Positions 42,826 through 52,041 are shown, numbered from the stretch's first letter. The stretch: 64,000 nt of DNA from CAZYFH01 sp964646815 (GCA_964646815.1 CAZYFH010000009.1:61112-125111); one strand, 5' to 3'. Program-made: numbers and translations. Notes: generated by a model from the letters alone, not told the origin.

Positions 42826-43800
42826 TTAGCCCGTGGGTAGAGCCGCGCGGGTGTGGTTGATGACCCGTGTCAGGATCTCGGTGAGGCCGATCTGGGGAGC
42901 CCATCCGGTCAGCGCGCCGATCTTTCTGAGGTCGGGGACGCGCCTTGGCATGTCCTCGAACCCCGCTTCGTACGCCTGACCGTACGGCACCGTCACGATC
43001 TCCGACCGACTGCCGGCGCTCGCTTTGACCTGCTCGGCAAGGCGGCGAATGGAGACCTCCTCGTCGTTGCCGATGTTGAACACCTCGCCGACGGCGCGCG
43101 GTTCACCGGCGAGGCCGACGAGCGCACGTACTACGTCGGAAACGTCGGCGAAGCTTCGCGTCTGCGTGCCGTCACCGAACACGGTGATGGGGCGCCCCGC
43201 GAGTGCCTGCTGGACGAAGTTTGGAATGACCATGCCGTAGCGGCCCGTTTGACGTGGGCCTACCGTGTTGAAAAGCCGCGTGATCACGACGGGCTGGCGC
43301 TGCTCCTTCCAGTAAGCAATAGCCAGAAACTCGTCGATTGCCTTGCTGCACGCATACGCCCACCGATGCTGCTGTGGCGAGCCGAGGAGCAGGTCGGAGT
43401 CTTCGCTGAACGGGACGACTGTACGTTTTCCGTAGACCTCGGACGTGGAGGCGATGACCACCAGCTTGCGCTTCTTGCTCGCGTGACGCAGCACGACCTC
43501 GGTCCCGTGCACGTTCGTCTCAATGGTACGGACGGGCGCCTCGACGATGAGCTTGACGCCGACGGCCGCCGCTAGGTGAAACACAACGTCGGCGCGGTCT
43601 ATGTGTTCGGCGGTCATCGGCTCGTCCATGATTGAGCCGATCGTGTAGGTAAAGCTCGCCTGCGTCTTGAGGTGTTCGATATTGGCGATCGACCCGGTCG
43701 ACAGATCGTCGAGGACCGCTACCGCATGACCGTCGTCGAGCAGTCGCTCGGCCAGGTGGGACCCGATGAACCCGGCGCCGCCGGTGATGAGTACGTGCAT
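42826..43800 (-). CDS. NAD-dependent sugar-nucleotide epimerase/dehydratase (extended SDR)
   Basis: 324 aa. The Rossmann motif is GGAGFIGSHLAE at residues 7-18, the catalytic pair is Tyr149/Lys153 in YACSKAIDE, and VIASTSEVYG supplies the Ser/Thr. RLFNTVGPRQTGRYGMVIPNF and GDGTQTRSFADVSDVVRA are typical of the GalE / UDP-glucuronate decarboxylase-like branch. It probably acts on a UDP-sugar for surface polysaccharide; the exact reaction is not resolved. Its gene is 12 bp after the YchF gene on the same strand. Confidence 0.87.
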   Translation of the reverse strand: MHVLITGGAGFIGSHLAERLLDDGHAVAVLDDLSTGSIANIEHLKTQASFTYTIGSIMDEPMTAEHIDRADVVFHLAAAVGVKLIVEAPVRTIETNVHGTEVVLRHASKKRKLVVIASTSEVYGKRTVVPFSEDSDLLLGSPQQHRWAYACSKAIDEFLAIAYWKEQRQPVVITRLFNTVGPRQTGRYGMVIPNFVQQALAGRPITVFGDGTQTRSFADVSDVVRALVGLAGEPRAVGEVFNIGNDEEVSIRRLAEQVKASAGSRSEIVTVPYGQAYEAGFEDMPRRVPDLRKIGALTGWAPQIGLTEILTRVINHTRAALPTG

Positions 43801-43812
43801 GGGTGCCGGGGC

Positions 43813-44907
43813 TCAGGTCGCGAACCGGATGTTGAGGACATCGCCGTCGCGAACGACATAGTCCTTCCCTTCGAGTCGGACCTCGCCGTTTCGTCGGCAC
43901 GCGGCGAGCGAGCGCCGAGAAATCAGGTGATTGTAGGCGACCACTTCGGCCCGGATGAACCCGCGGGTCATATCCGTGTGAATCTCGCCGGCCGCCGCCT
44001 GCGCGACCGTCCCGGTCGGGATCGACCAGGCACGGCATTCGTCTTCTCCCGTCGTGAAGAAGGAGATGTAGCCGAGCAAGCCGTAGGCCGCCCGGACGAC
44101 ACGATCGAGTCCGGCGTCGTCCAGCCCGAGGTCCGCCGTGAACGCCTGAGCGTCGTCGCGATCGAGCTCGGCGATCTCTAGTTCGATTTTGGCGCAGACA
44201 CTGACGGCCCGCACGTTGGCGCCCGCGAGCGCATCGTGCAGTCCGGCGTCGCGGACCAGGTCGTCGAGATCCCGCCCGGCGTCCCGCTCATCGACGTTGA
44301 GCACCAACAGGAGCGGTTTGGCGGAAAGAAACTGGAAGCCGCGCAGCAGCTTGGCGGCGGACGTGTCCAGCTCGACCGCACGCAGGGGAGTCCCGGACCC
44401 GAGGGTGTCGGCGCACACGCGGAGCACGCGTAGTTCGTCATCCGACGCCTCTGCCGCACCCTTGTTCCGGTCGCGCTCCAGACGATCCAGTCGACGCTCC
44501 GCGACCGCCAGGTCGGCGAGGATCAACTCGTCTTCGATCGTCCGGGTGTCGCGCGCTGGATCGATCGACCCGGACGGGTGCGCGACGCGTTCATCGGCAA
44601 AGGCGCGGACGACGTGCAGCAGGGCGTCGGCTTCGCGATAGGGTGCGACGTTAATGAGCGTTTGCCTGCCTGCAGACAGGCCGGTACGGGCGGCCATGTC
44701 GGCGAGGGTGACGGTCGCGGGTACACGCTTGCGCGGGCGAAACAGCTCCGTGAGCCGATCGAGACGGTCGTCGGGAACGTGCGCCACGCCGATGCTGGCC
44801 TCGCCCCGAGCGGCACTCCGATCGTGGTCGATCGCCGAACGGGTCAGGAGCTGAAACAGCGTCGTCTTGCCGGTCGACGGGAGGCCTATGAGTCCGGCAC
44901 GCAGCAC
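43813..44907 (-). CDS. ychF: Divergent YchF/Obg-type ATPase
   Basis: 364 aa from a GTG at 44907 with GGAG just upstream; the longer open frame would read through the GGCCCC repeat. P-loop GLIGLPSTGKTT (residues 6-16), NVDE in place of NKxD as in ATP-preferring YchF, and a C-terminal TGS domain GFIRAEVVAYNHLI...GEVRLEGKDYVVRDGDVLNI. The G3 segment is unusual: DMAARTGLSAGRQ instead of DIAGLVxGASxGEGLG. YchF binds ribosomes and takes part in stress responses in other bacteria. Confidence 0.82.
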   Translation of the reverse strand: MLRAGLIGLPSTGKTTLFQLLTRSAIDHDRSAARGEASIGVAHVPDDRLDRLTELFRPRKRVPATVTLADMAARTGLSAGRQTLINVAPYREADALLHVVRAFADERVAHPSGSIDPARDTRTIEDELILADLAVAERRLDRLERDRNKGAAEASDDELRVLRVCADTLGSGTPLRAVELDTSAAKLLRGFQFLSAKPLLLVLNVDERDAGRDLDDLVRDAGLHDALAGANVRAVSVCAKIELEIAELDRDDAQAFTADLGLDDAGLDRVVRAAYGLLGYISFFTTGEDECRAWSIPTGTVAQAAAGEIHTDMTRGFIRAEVVAYNHLISRRSLAACRRNGEVRLEGKDYVVRDGDVLNIRFAT

Positions 44908-44974
44908 GACTACTCCGCGACGCCGCTCAGCCGCCGATACATCCCGCTGATTCGTTGCATGACTCTCGTATCGT

Positions 44975-45004
44975 GGCCCCGGCCCCGGCCCCGGCCCCGG
45001 CCCC
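44975..45004. repeat. (GGCCCC)5 hexanucleotide tandem repeat
   Basis: Five perfect copies of GGCCCC lie about 70 bp upstream of the ychF start on the opposite reading, in the gap before mraZ. Such a perfect array is likely to vary in copy number. If translated in the long ychF frame it would give Gly-Pro repeats, which argues that the frame starts later. Confidence 0.9.
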
Positions 45005-45160
45005 GAGGGCCGTTGGCGGGGAACACCCTGCAGGGGATTATGTCGCGAATCGTCCTGACCCTCCCGGAACGACCCCATGGGTGACGAGTCGGCGCCTGCC
45101 GATGAGGGGGGAATAAAAAGCGAAGAATAGACTAAGCCGTTGGCTCGGCAGATTACGGCG

Positions 45161-45190
45161 TTGACAATCTCAGGGGCCGTTGCCTACGAT
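45161..45190 (+). promoter_or_regulatory. sigma70-type promoter of the dcw cluster
   Basis: Perfect TTGACA (45161-45166), 18-bp spacer and TACGAT (45185-45190). Transcription would start near 45197, at the first MraZ repeat, giving a leader of only about 30 nt that still contains GGAG before the GTG start. Confidence 0.65.
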
Positions 45191-45195
45191 GGCGG

Positions 45196-45230
45196 TGGAG
45201 TTTTATGGGATCAAATGGAGTTTAAGGGTG
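45196..45230 (+). promoter_or_regulatory. MraZ operator: four TGGGN-like repeats with 10-bp period
   Basis: TGGAG (45196), TGGGA (45206), TGGAG (45216) and GGGTG (45226) are spaced exactly 10 bp apart, each with a five-base spacer (TTTTA, TCAAA, TTTAA). MraZ of other bacteria binds direct TGGGN repeats separated by 5 nt in its own promoter. Here the repeats cover the predicted start site, the GGAG ribosome site and the start codon, so autorepression is plausible. Confidence 0.7.
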
Positions 45231-45668
45231 TTCAGGGGCAACTACTCCGCAAAGATCGATGACAAAGGCCGACTCAAGATCCCGACCACCTTCCGGCTGC
45301 TGGTCGAGGAGAAATATGGGAGCGGCTTCTATGTCACGAGTCTTACCGGTAATTCCGTTCGCCTGTACCCGATGCCGGTGTGGATCGGGATCGAAGAGAA
45401 GCTCGCCCATGTTCCGATGACGCATCCGGCGCGTCTCAAGTTCTTCGACCGCGTCAACTACTTTGGACAGACCGCGGACGTCGACAAGCAAGGACGTGTG
45501 TCGATTCATCCGCGTTTGCGTGAGACGGCCGGCATGGTTGGCGACGTCGATGTCTTCGGTCAGTACGACTATCTGGAGATCTGGAACCACGAGCGCTTCG
45601 TAGCCAGGCTCGAAGACGAGCCGTTCACCGATGATGACGCGCGCGCGCTCGCCGATTTCGGGATCTAG
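45228..45668 (+). CDS. mraZ: Transcriptional regulator MraZ
   Basis: 146 aa from the GTG at 45228; the upstream in-frame ATGs lie within the operator and would add residues foreign to the family. The N-terminus FRGNYSAKIDDKGRLKIPTTFR and the second repeat VDKQGRVSIHPRLRETA are the two AbrB/SpoVT-like halves with the conserved DxxGR motifs. MraZ binds repeats in the dcw promoter and represses the cluster. First gene of the cluster; the GGAG at 45217-45220 serves as ribosome site. Confidence 0.94.
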   Translation: MFRGNYSAKIDDKGRLKIPTTFRLLVEEKYGSGFYVTSLTGNSVRLYPMPVWIGIEEKLAHVPMTHPARLKFFDRVNYFGQTADVDKQGRVSIHPRLRETAGMVGDVDVFGQYDYLEIWNHERFVARLEDEPFTDDDARALADFGI

Positions 45669-46576
45669 TGCGGCACATGGATCAGCCACCCCCGGCGCAC
45701 ACACCGGTCATGTCCACAGAGGTGGTCGCGCTACTCGATGCTACCCGTGGCGGTCTGTTCGTCGATTGTACGGTCGGGGCGGGGGGACACGCCCAGGCGC
45801 TCCTTGCCGGTGGAGCAGAGCGCGTGCTCGGTCTAGATCGTGACGCGACCGCGCTGGCGGCCGCGTCCGGAACGCTTGCGCCGTGGGCTGGGCGTGTCGA
45901 CCTCGTGCACGCCGATTTTCGGCGGTTGGACGACGTCCTCGACGCGCGCGGCATCACGACCGTCGACGGTGCGCTCGCCGATCTGGGGGTGTCCTCGCTG
46001 CAGCTCGATGGCGTGGGGCGCGGTTTCAGTTTTCGATGGGACGAGCCGCTCGACATGCGCATGGACCAGTCCACCGGCGAGACGGCCGCAGATGTGCTGC
46101 GTGACGCGTCCGAAACGACCCTTGCCGACATTATCTACAAGTACGGCGAGGAACGGCACGCGCGGCGCATCGCGCGCGCGCTCGTCGCCGGTCGCCAGCG
46201 TGAGCCCGTGACGTCGACTGGGCAGCTCGCCGCGCTGGTGCGGCGCGCTGTGCCGCGACGCGGACGCCCACGCATCGACCCGGCGACGCGGACGTTTCAA
46301 GCGTTGCGGATCTGGGTCAACCGTGAGCTCGAGGGGCTGGACGATTTCCTCACCACGCTCTGTCGCCGGCTGAAGGCCGACGCACGCCTCGCGGTCCTGA
46401 CGTTTCATTCGCTCGAAGATCGCATCGTGAAGCACACGCTGCGCGGGATGGAACGGCACCGCCAGTGGACCGTGCGCGTGCTCACGAAGCGACCGATGCG
46501 GCCGACCGCCGACGAGGTGGCCCTCAATCGACGGGCGCGGAGTGCCAAGCTGCGCGCCGCCGAGAGGATCGCATGA
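45668..46576 (+). CDS. rsmH: 16S rRNA m4C1402 N4-methyltransferase
   Basis: 302 aa. GTG at 45668 overlaps the mraZ stop (TAGTG); an ATG three codons in is the alternative. Motifs: HTPVMSTEVV, the SAM loop FVDCTVGAGGHAQALL, GALADLGVSSLQLD, RGFSFRWDEPLDMRMD, FQALRIWVNRELE and LTFHSLEDRIVK. It methylates C1402 of 16S rRNA in the P site and is regularly placed behind mraZ. Confidence 0.96.
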   Translation: MRHMDQPPPAHTPVMSTEVVALLDATRGGLFVDCTVGAGGHAQALLAGGAERVLGLDRDATALAAASGTLAPWAGRVDLVHADFRRLDDVLDARGITTVDGALADLGVSSLQLDGVGRGFSFRWDEPLDMRMDQSTGETAADVLRDASETTLADIIYKYGEERHARRIARALVAGRQREPVTSTGQLAALVRRAVPRRGRPRIDPATRTFQALRIWVNRELEGLDDFLTTLCRRLKADARLAVLTFHSLEDRIVKHTLRGMERHRQWTVRVLTKRPMRPTADEVALNRRARSAKLRAAERIA

Positions 46577-47001
46577 CCCACGAGGATTTCGAGTACGCAA
46601 TCAAGAAGGACGTGCGCAACAACCCGATCGTGCGCGAAGTCGATCAGGCGCGCCAGCAGGAACTGTGGCGTTTCGTGGTCGTCGGGGCGTCCCTCGTCTC
46701 CGTCGTGCTCTTCTCCGCCTGGCAGCACTTCGAGCTCCTGCAACATGGCTACAGCGTCGAACAGCTTCAGCAGGAGCGTGCCCGCGAGCTCGAGATCAAC
46801 CGCCATCTTAGGCTCGAGATCGAGACGCTGCGGTCCCCGACCCGTATCGAGCGCATCGCGACAGAACAGCTCAATCTCGTCGCTCCAACGAGCGACGAAG
46901 TCGTCGTCATTGAACGCGTCCGCGCCGCGCCGGCACCCGATCGATCTGTGGTCGCCGACCGGGGGGAGCACCCACGTGAGCACGTTGGTCGACGCCAGTA
47001 G
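46573..47001 (+). CDS. ftsL: FtsL-like bitopic cell-division protein
   Basis: 142 aa. One membrane helix (FVVVGASLVSVVLFSAWQHF, about residues 35-54) followed by a heptad coiled coil (LQQERARELEINRHLRLEIETLRSPTRIERIA) with the PxRIExxA signature of FtsL/FtsB. The ATG overlaps the rsmH stop. The order rsmH-ftsL-ftsI identifies it better than its low-conservation sequence. Its last 26 bases overlap ftsI. Confidence 0.85.
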   Translation: MTHEDFEYAIKKDVRNNPIVREVDQARQQELWRFVVVGASLVSVVLFSAWQHFELLQHGYSVEQLQQERARELEINRHLRLEIETLRSPTRIERIATEQLNLVAPTSDEVVVIERVRAAPAPDRSVVADRGEHPREHVGRRQ

Positions 47002-49093
47002 TCGCCTTTGCCGGTTGCTCGCGCCCGAGCGGCCTGGCGCCGTGAGACAGCGGCGCGGGTCGCAGGTGTACGACTGGCGCGGCACCATGCGGCGACGGCT
47101 CGGGGTTGTGGCGGCCGGTTTCGTGCTCTGGAGCGTGGGCATCGAATCCACGCTCGTCTCTCTCCAGATATTCCAGCACGACGAAATGCTCGTGCGCGCC
47201 GAGCGGCAACAGCTACGCACGGTCGACGTCAAACCGAAACGCGGCGAGATACTCGACCGCGACGGAGCGGTGCTCGCCTACAGCGTCGACGCCGACACCG
47301 TCTACGCCGTGCCGACCGAGATCACCGATGCGGCGGGCACGGCAGCCGGACTCTGCGCGGCGTTCGACGAGTGCTCGGCCGAGCTGCGGGCAGCCATCAC
47401 AGATCGGCTGGCGCGGCCCGGTCCGTTCGCGTACGTCCGACGTCAGGTGACGCCGGAAGAGGCGCGCCGTGTCGCCACGCTCCGACTCCAGGGGGTGGGC
47501 TTTCTCAAAGAGAGCCGGCGCTACTACCCGAACAAGGCGCTGGGCGCCCATCTGCTCGGCTTTGTGGGGATCGACAACCAGGGACTCAGCGGGATCGAAT
47601 CGACGTATGACGCTGAGATCAGCGGTCGTTCCGGCAAGATCCTCGTCCAAACCGACGCGCGCCAGCAGGCGTTCAGCCGGTTGGAGCGTCCGCCTACCGC
47701 CGGCGGGACACTCGAGCTGACCATCGACAAGTACCTGCAGCACATTGCCGAGCGCGAGCTGCGAATCGGGATCCGTGCGCATGGAGCGGACGCCGGCGCG
47801 GTCGTGATACTCGACCCGCTGACCGGTGAGGTCTTGGCGCTGGCAAGCGAGCCGACCTTCAACCCGAACGTGTTCCGCCACGCATCGCCGCCGGAGCTCC
47901 GGAACCGCGCCGTCCAGGACATCTACGAACCCGGGTCGACGTTCAAGGTCGTGACCGCGTCGGCGGCATTCGAGGAGCAGGTCGTCGAGTCGGACGAGAT
48001 GTTCGACGTGAGCGCCGGTGCGATCCGCGTTGACGGAGACTTGATACCGGATTTCTATACCTACGGCCAGCTGTCGTTTACCGACGTCGTGGTCAAGTCG
48101 AGCAACGTCGGTGCGATCCTCGTGGGATTGCGGCTCGGACCAGAGCGCTTGAGTCGCTACGTCCGCCGGTTCGGATTCGGGGCGTCGTTGTCGCCTGATC
48201 TTCCTGCCGAGAACCCCGGCATCGTCTGGAAGCCCTCGGCGCTGACCGAGCGCGCGCTGGCATCACTGTCGATGGGCTATCAGGTGGCGGTTACGCCGCT
48301 CCAGATGGCGGCGGCCGTGGCGGCCATCGCGAACGGCGGCGAGCTGCTCGAGCCGCGTGTGGTGCGGGCCGTGTATCAGAACGGTCGACGCGCGGAGTCG
48401 GAGCGTCGCGTCATCAGGCGCGCCATCACGCGCGAAACAGCGGCCAAGTTGACGACGATCATGGAGCAGGTCACCCAGCGTGGGACTGCACGCCGAGCCC
48501 AGGTCCCCGGGTATACCGTCGCCGGCAAGACCGGGACCTCGGAAAAGCTGATCGACGGACACTACTCAGATACCGACCACAACGCGTCGTTTATGGGCTT
48601 CGTGCCATCCCGACGCCCCAGACTGGCGGTCTTGGTCATGGTAGACACGCCGCGATCGGCGATGGTCAACGGGGTGCGCCAACGCGTCTACACGGGTGGC
48701 GCGGTGGCGGCGCCCATCTTTCAACGCATTGCCGAGGCCGCGCTTCGTCATCTCGCGGTGCCACCCACGACCTCTCGGATCCCCGCGGTCCTGGTCGATC
48801 GCGAGCGGCGCGCGCGCGATATTGCCGTGTCGACGGCACAGCCGCGCCCCTCGACACTCGCTCGGGCGACAGGCGCCAATGCGGCCGGCGCGCCGATGCC
48901 TGATCTCCGTGGCATGAGCGCTCGCAAGGCGCTCGCGGCGGCGGTCTGGCTGGGCCTGGAGGCGCGGGTCGAAGGCGATGGGGAGGTGGTACGTCAGGAC
49001 CCGCCTCCCGGCGCGGAGATCGAGCGCGGGGATGTCACCACCATGTGGCTGCATCGGTATCCGACAACAGTCGATCGCCAGGTAGCCCGATGA
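46976..49093 (+). CDS. ftsI: Division-specific penicillin-binding protein (FtsI/PBP3) with PASTA domain
   Basis: 705 aa from a GTG with GGGGGGAG upstream. One membrane anchor near residues 42-62, then the pedestal (KPKRGEILDRDGAVLA), and the transpeptidase domain: nucleophile in EPGSTFK (Ser321, Lys324), SSNVGAI, and AGKTGTSEK (Lys518). The last 65 residues (MPDLRGMSARKALAAAVWLGL...VVRQDPPPGAEI) form one PASTA domain, a feature of Spo/Pbp2x-like enzymes. It crosslinks septal peptidoglycan with FtsW. Confidence 0.95.
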   Translation: MSTLVDASSRLCRLLAPERPGAVRQRRGSQVYDWRGTMRRRLGVVAAGFVLWSVGIESTLVSLQIFQHDEMLVRAERQQLRTVDVKPKRGEILDRDGAVLAYSVDADTVYAVPTEITDAAGTAAGLCAAFDECSAELRAAITDRLARPGPFAYVRRQVTPEEARRVATLRLQGVGFLKESRRYYPNKALGAHLLGFVGIDNQGLSGIESTYDAEISGRSGKILVQTDARQQAFSRLERPPTAGGTLELTIDKYLQHIAERELRIGIRAHGADAGAVVILDPLTGEVLALASEPTFNPNVFRHASPPELRNRAVQDIYEPGSTFKVVTASAAFEEQVVESDEMFDVSAGAIRVDGDLIPDFYTYGQLSFTDVVVKSSNVGAILVGLRLGPERLSRYVRRFGFGASLSPDLPAENPGIVWKPSALTERALASLSMGYQVAVTPLQMAAAVAAIANGGELLEPRVVRAVYQNGRRAESERRVIRRAITRETAAKLTTIMEQVTQRGTARRAQVPGYTVAGKTGTSEKLIDGHYSDTDHNASFMGFVPSRRPRLAVLVMVDTPRSAMVNGVRQRVYTGGAVAAPIFQRIAEAALRHLAVPPTTSRIPAVLVDRERRARDIAVSTAQPRPSTLARATGANAAGAPMPDLRGMSARKALAAAVWLGLEARVEGDGEVVRQDPPPGAEIERGDVTTMWLHRYPTTVDRQVAR

Positions 49094-50622
49094 CGACGAG
49101 GCGTCCCGACCCGACCGGCTCGCCAACGACATCGCTCGGCGACCTGCTCGTGCTCGCCGGCATCGTCCCGTCCGCCGAGGTGCCGACTGCCGGTCTGGAT
49201 GGAGCGGTCACCGGCGTCGCCTACGACTCGCGGACGCTGGCACGTGGCGCGCTGTTCGTCGCGGTACGCGGCGATCGGTTCGATGGGATCACGTTCGTCG
49301 ACGAGGCATGCGCGCGCGGCGCGAGCGCCGTGGTCGCGGAGGTGGAACGGCCGCACGACGCCAGCGTGCCGTGGGTCCAGGTGCGCGATGCGCGCGCGGC
49401 GCTCGGCGGATTGGCGGCCGCGTTTCACCGAAACCCGAGCCAGTCGCTCGCCGTTATCGGCACCACCGGAACGAACGGAAAGACGACCACGACGTACTTG
49501 ATCACGTCGATTCTCGACCGTGCCGGCATCTCTACGGGACGTATCAGCTCGGTGACGTATCGCATCGCCGACGATGCGGACGAGCGGCCAGCCGAACGCA
49601 CGACACCTGAGGCAGCTGACATCCAGGCGTTGCTGGGCCGCATGCGTGACGCTGACGTCCGCGCGTGCGCGATGGAGGTGTCGTCGCACGCGCTGGCACT
49701 CCGGCGCGTTGATCATGTTCGCTTTGCTGCGGCGGTGTTCACCAACCTGACGCGCGACCATCTCGACTTTCACGGCGACATGGAGCGGTATGCCGCCGCC
49801 AAGCGTCGCCTCTTCGAGATGCTCCCGGACAAGGCGCCGGCCATCGTCAACGCCGACGATCCTCACGGCGCGGCGCTGGTGGAGCCGCGCAACAGACTTG
49901 TGACCTATGGCATCGACAGCCGGGCGGATGTGGCGCCCGAGCGGTTCCACGCGTCGGCCGATGGCGTCAGCCTCGACACGCGTACGACGCGCGGGGCCCT
50001 CCAGCTTCGGTCGCCGTTGCTCGGTCGATCGAACGCCTACAACGTGCTGGCCGCGGCGGCGACAGCAGTCGCGCTCGATGTCCCGTTTCGCGCGATCGAG
50101 GAAGGTGTTAGCTCGCTGCGATCGGTGCCAGGGAGGATGGATATCGTCTCTGGATCGGCCGACGACGTCACGGTCATCGTCGACTTCGCCCATACCGACG
50201 ACGCACTCCACGGGTTGCTCGAGACGGCCCGGTCGCTCGGTCACGGCCGCCTCGTTACTGTGTTCGGATGTGGCGGCGATCGCGACGCGAGCAAACGCTC
50301 GCTGATGGGCGGCGTCGCCGCGCGTCTGAGTGATCTCGCGGTGATCACGTCTGACAACCCTCGGTCGGAAGACCCGCTCGCGATCATCGCCGACGTCGAA
50401 CGCGGCATGGCCGGATCCGAGACGGCGCGGCGGGCGATTGTCGACCGCGAGGAGGCCGTTTCATGCGCCATACGTGACGCGCGGCCGGGGGACGTCGTCG
50501 TAGTGGCCGGGAAGGGCCACGAGCGTCATCAGGTCATCGGCGCGCGGCGGCTGCCGTTCGAAGATGCGTCGGTCGCGCGCGCGGCGTTAGCGCGCCGGCG
50601 CGCCGGCGCGCGAGTCGGATGA
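49090..50622 (+). CDS. murE: UDP-MurNAc-L-Ala-D-Glu:meso-diaminopimelate ligase
   Basis: 510 aa, ATG overlapping the ftsI stop (ATGA). The ATP loop is GTTGTNGKTTTTYLI, the carbamoyl-lysine region follows around HVRFAAAVFTNLTRDHLDFHG, and the C-terminal substrate motif DNPRSEDP is the DNPR signature of meso-DAP ligases rather than lysine ligases. It adds the third amino acid of the stem peptide, so the wall should be of the meso-DAP type. Confidence 0.95.
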   Translation: MTTRRPDPTGSPTTSLGDLLVLAGIVPSAEVPTAGLDGAVTGVAYDSRTLARGALFVAVRGDRFDGITFVDEACARGASAVVAEVERPHDASVPWVQVRDARAALGGLAAAFHRNPSQSLAVIGTTGTNGKTTTTYLITSILDRAGISTGRISSVTYRIADDADERPAERTTPEAADIQALLGRMRDADVRACAMEVSSHALALRRVDHVRFAAAVFTNLTRDHLDFHGDMERYAAAKRRLFEMLPDKAPAIVNADDPHGAALVEPRNRLVTYGIDSRADVAPERFHASADGVSLDTRTTRGALQLRSPLLGRSNAYNVLAAAATAVALDVPFRAIEEGVSSLRSVPGRMDIVSGSADDVTVIVDFAHTDDALHGLLETARSLGHGRLVTVFGCGGDRDASKRSLMGGVAARLSDLAVITSDNPRSEDPLAIIADVERGMAGSETARRAIVDREEAVSCAIRDARPGDVVVVAGKGHERHQVIGARRLPFEDASVARAALARRRAGARVG

Positions 50623-50628
50623 GAGGAG

Positions 50629-52041
50629 ATGGTGCCAGAGGCCGGCCCGGTCGTGCTTCGTGCGGACGAGCTCGCGACGGCCGCGAGCGGTCGGCTGGTG
50701 GCGGGGTCGCCGACCGCGGCAGTCGGCGGGTTCTCGATCGACAGCCGGTGCGTCCGGGCGGGCGACATGTTCCTGGCGATCCGGGGGGATCGGGTTGACG
50801 GACATCGGTTCGTGGCCGAGGCGCTTGAGAAGGGTGCCGCCGGCGTGATCGTCAGCGACATCTCGGCATTGCCGCCTCGACATGCGGCGATCGCGATCGT
50901 CGTCGACGACACCGTGGCCGCCCTCCAGGGCATCGCGCGGGTAGTGCGCCGACGGTCCGCTGCGCGGGTCGTGGCCATCACCGGCAGCATCGGCAAGACG
51001 ACGACCAAGGAGCTGACCGCGACGTTGCTCGGCGCCAGGTATCGCGTCTTTCGAAACGAGGGCAACCTCAACAACCATATCGGGCTGCCGCTGTCGCTGC
51101 TGGAGCTCCGCCACCGGCCGGAGGTCGCCGTCGTCGAGCTCGGCATGAACCACGCCGGTGAAATCCGCACACTCGTTCAGCTGGCGGAACCCGAGATCCG
51201 GGTGTGGACCAACGTGGCGGAGGTGCACGCGGCCTTCTTCGATTCCGTCGAGGCGATTGCCGACGCGAAGGCCGAGGTCCTTGAAGGTGCCACGACCGAC
51301 ACCCAGCTCGTGGTGAACGCGGCCGACCCTCGGGCCATGGCGCGCGTTGGAGGGTTCGCCGGACGCGTGACGACGTTCGGTGTCTCGACGAACGCCGATG
51401 TCCGTGCGACCGAGCTCGCCGACCTTGGGCTCGACGGCGCTCGGGCACTCGTCCACACGCCTGAGGGTCATGGCACGCTCCGCACGTCGCTCCTCGGGGA
51501 GGGCAACGTGGCAAACGCGCTCGCCGCTATCGCGGTCGCGTTGCGATTCCATATACCGCTGGACACGCTGTTAGCAGCGGTCGCAAGGTTTCGTGCCCAG
51601 GCGCGGCGTGGTGAGATCACACGCCTCTCCGAGGGCGTGACCGTGGTGGACGACTCGTACAACTCCAACCCCACGGCGCTGCTGGGCACCCTGCGTACGG
51701 TCGGGCGGGACATGGGGCACACGCGGCGCGTGGCTGTGCTGGGCGAGATGTTGGAGCTCGGGGAGCGCGCGGCTCCGCTCCACCGCGCGTGCGGTGTGGC
51801 GGCGGTCGAGGCCGGGTTCACGAGAGTTGTTGTGGTCGGGGGGGCCGCGGTGAAGTCATTGGCGGCGGGCGCATGCGCAGCCGGCCTCCCCGCCGGATCC
51901 GTCACGACCTGTGCGACGAGCGACGCAGCGGCCGACCTCGTCTCGGATCTCGCGCGGGCCGGCGATCTCGTGCTGGTGAAGGGATCGCGGGGCATCCGCA
52001 CCGATCGTGTCGTCGATCGCCTCAAGGCGGACTGGACCTGA
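50629..52041 (+). CDS. murF: UDP-MurNAc-tripeptide:D-Ala-D-Ala ligase
   Basis: 470 aa, GAGAGGAG just before the ATG. Mur ligase with SIDSRCVRAGDMFLAIRGDRVDGH, the ATP loop ITGSIGKTTTKELTA, VAVVELGMNHAGEI, and TVVDDSYNSNPTALLGTL. It adds the D-Ala-D-Ala dipeptide. The ddl ligase that supplies the dipeptide is not in this cluster. The stop overlaps the mraY start by one base. Confidence 0.95.
   Translation: MVPEAGPVVLRADELATAASGRLVAGSPTAAVGGFSIDSRCVRAGDMFLAIRGDRVDGHRFVAEALEKGAAGVIVSDISALPPRHAAIAIVVDDTVAALQGIARVVRRRSAARVVAITGSIGKTTTKELTATLLGARYRVFRNEGNLNNHIGLPLSLLELRHRPEVAVVELGMNHAGEIRTLVQLAEPEIRVWTNVAEVHAAFFDSVEAIADAKAEVLEGATTDTQLVVNAADPRAMARVGGFAGRVTTFGVSTNADVRATELADLGLDGARALVHTPEGHGTLRTSLLGEGNVANALAAIAVALRFHIPLDTLLAAVARFRAQARRGEITRLSEGVTVVDDSYNSNPTALLGTLRTVGRDMGHTRRVAVLGEMLELGERAAPLHRACGVAAVEAGFTRVVVVGGAAVKSLAAGACAAGLPAGSVTTCATSDAAADLVSDLARAGDLVLVKGSRGIRTDRVVDRLKADWT

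Noticed and set aside
44908..45078. N-terminal extension of YchF through the GGCCCC repeat (Gly-Pro repeats)
   Set aside because: The GTG at 44907 has a ribosome site and matches the family N-terminus exactly; the extension is an open-frame artefact of the repeat.
45180..45227. Earlier start for MraZ adding 16 residues
   Set aside because: It would begin inside the -10 region and before the predicted transcript start; the family starts at the VFRGNYSAKID position.
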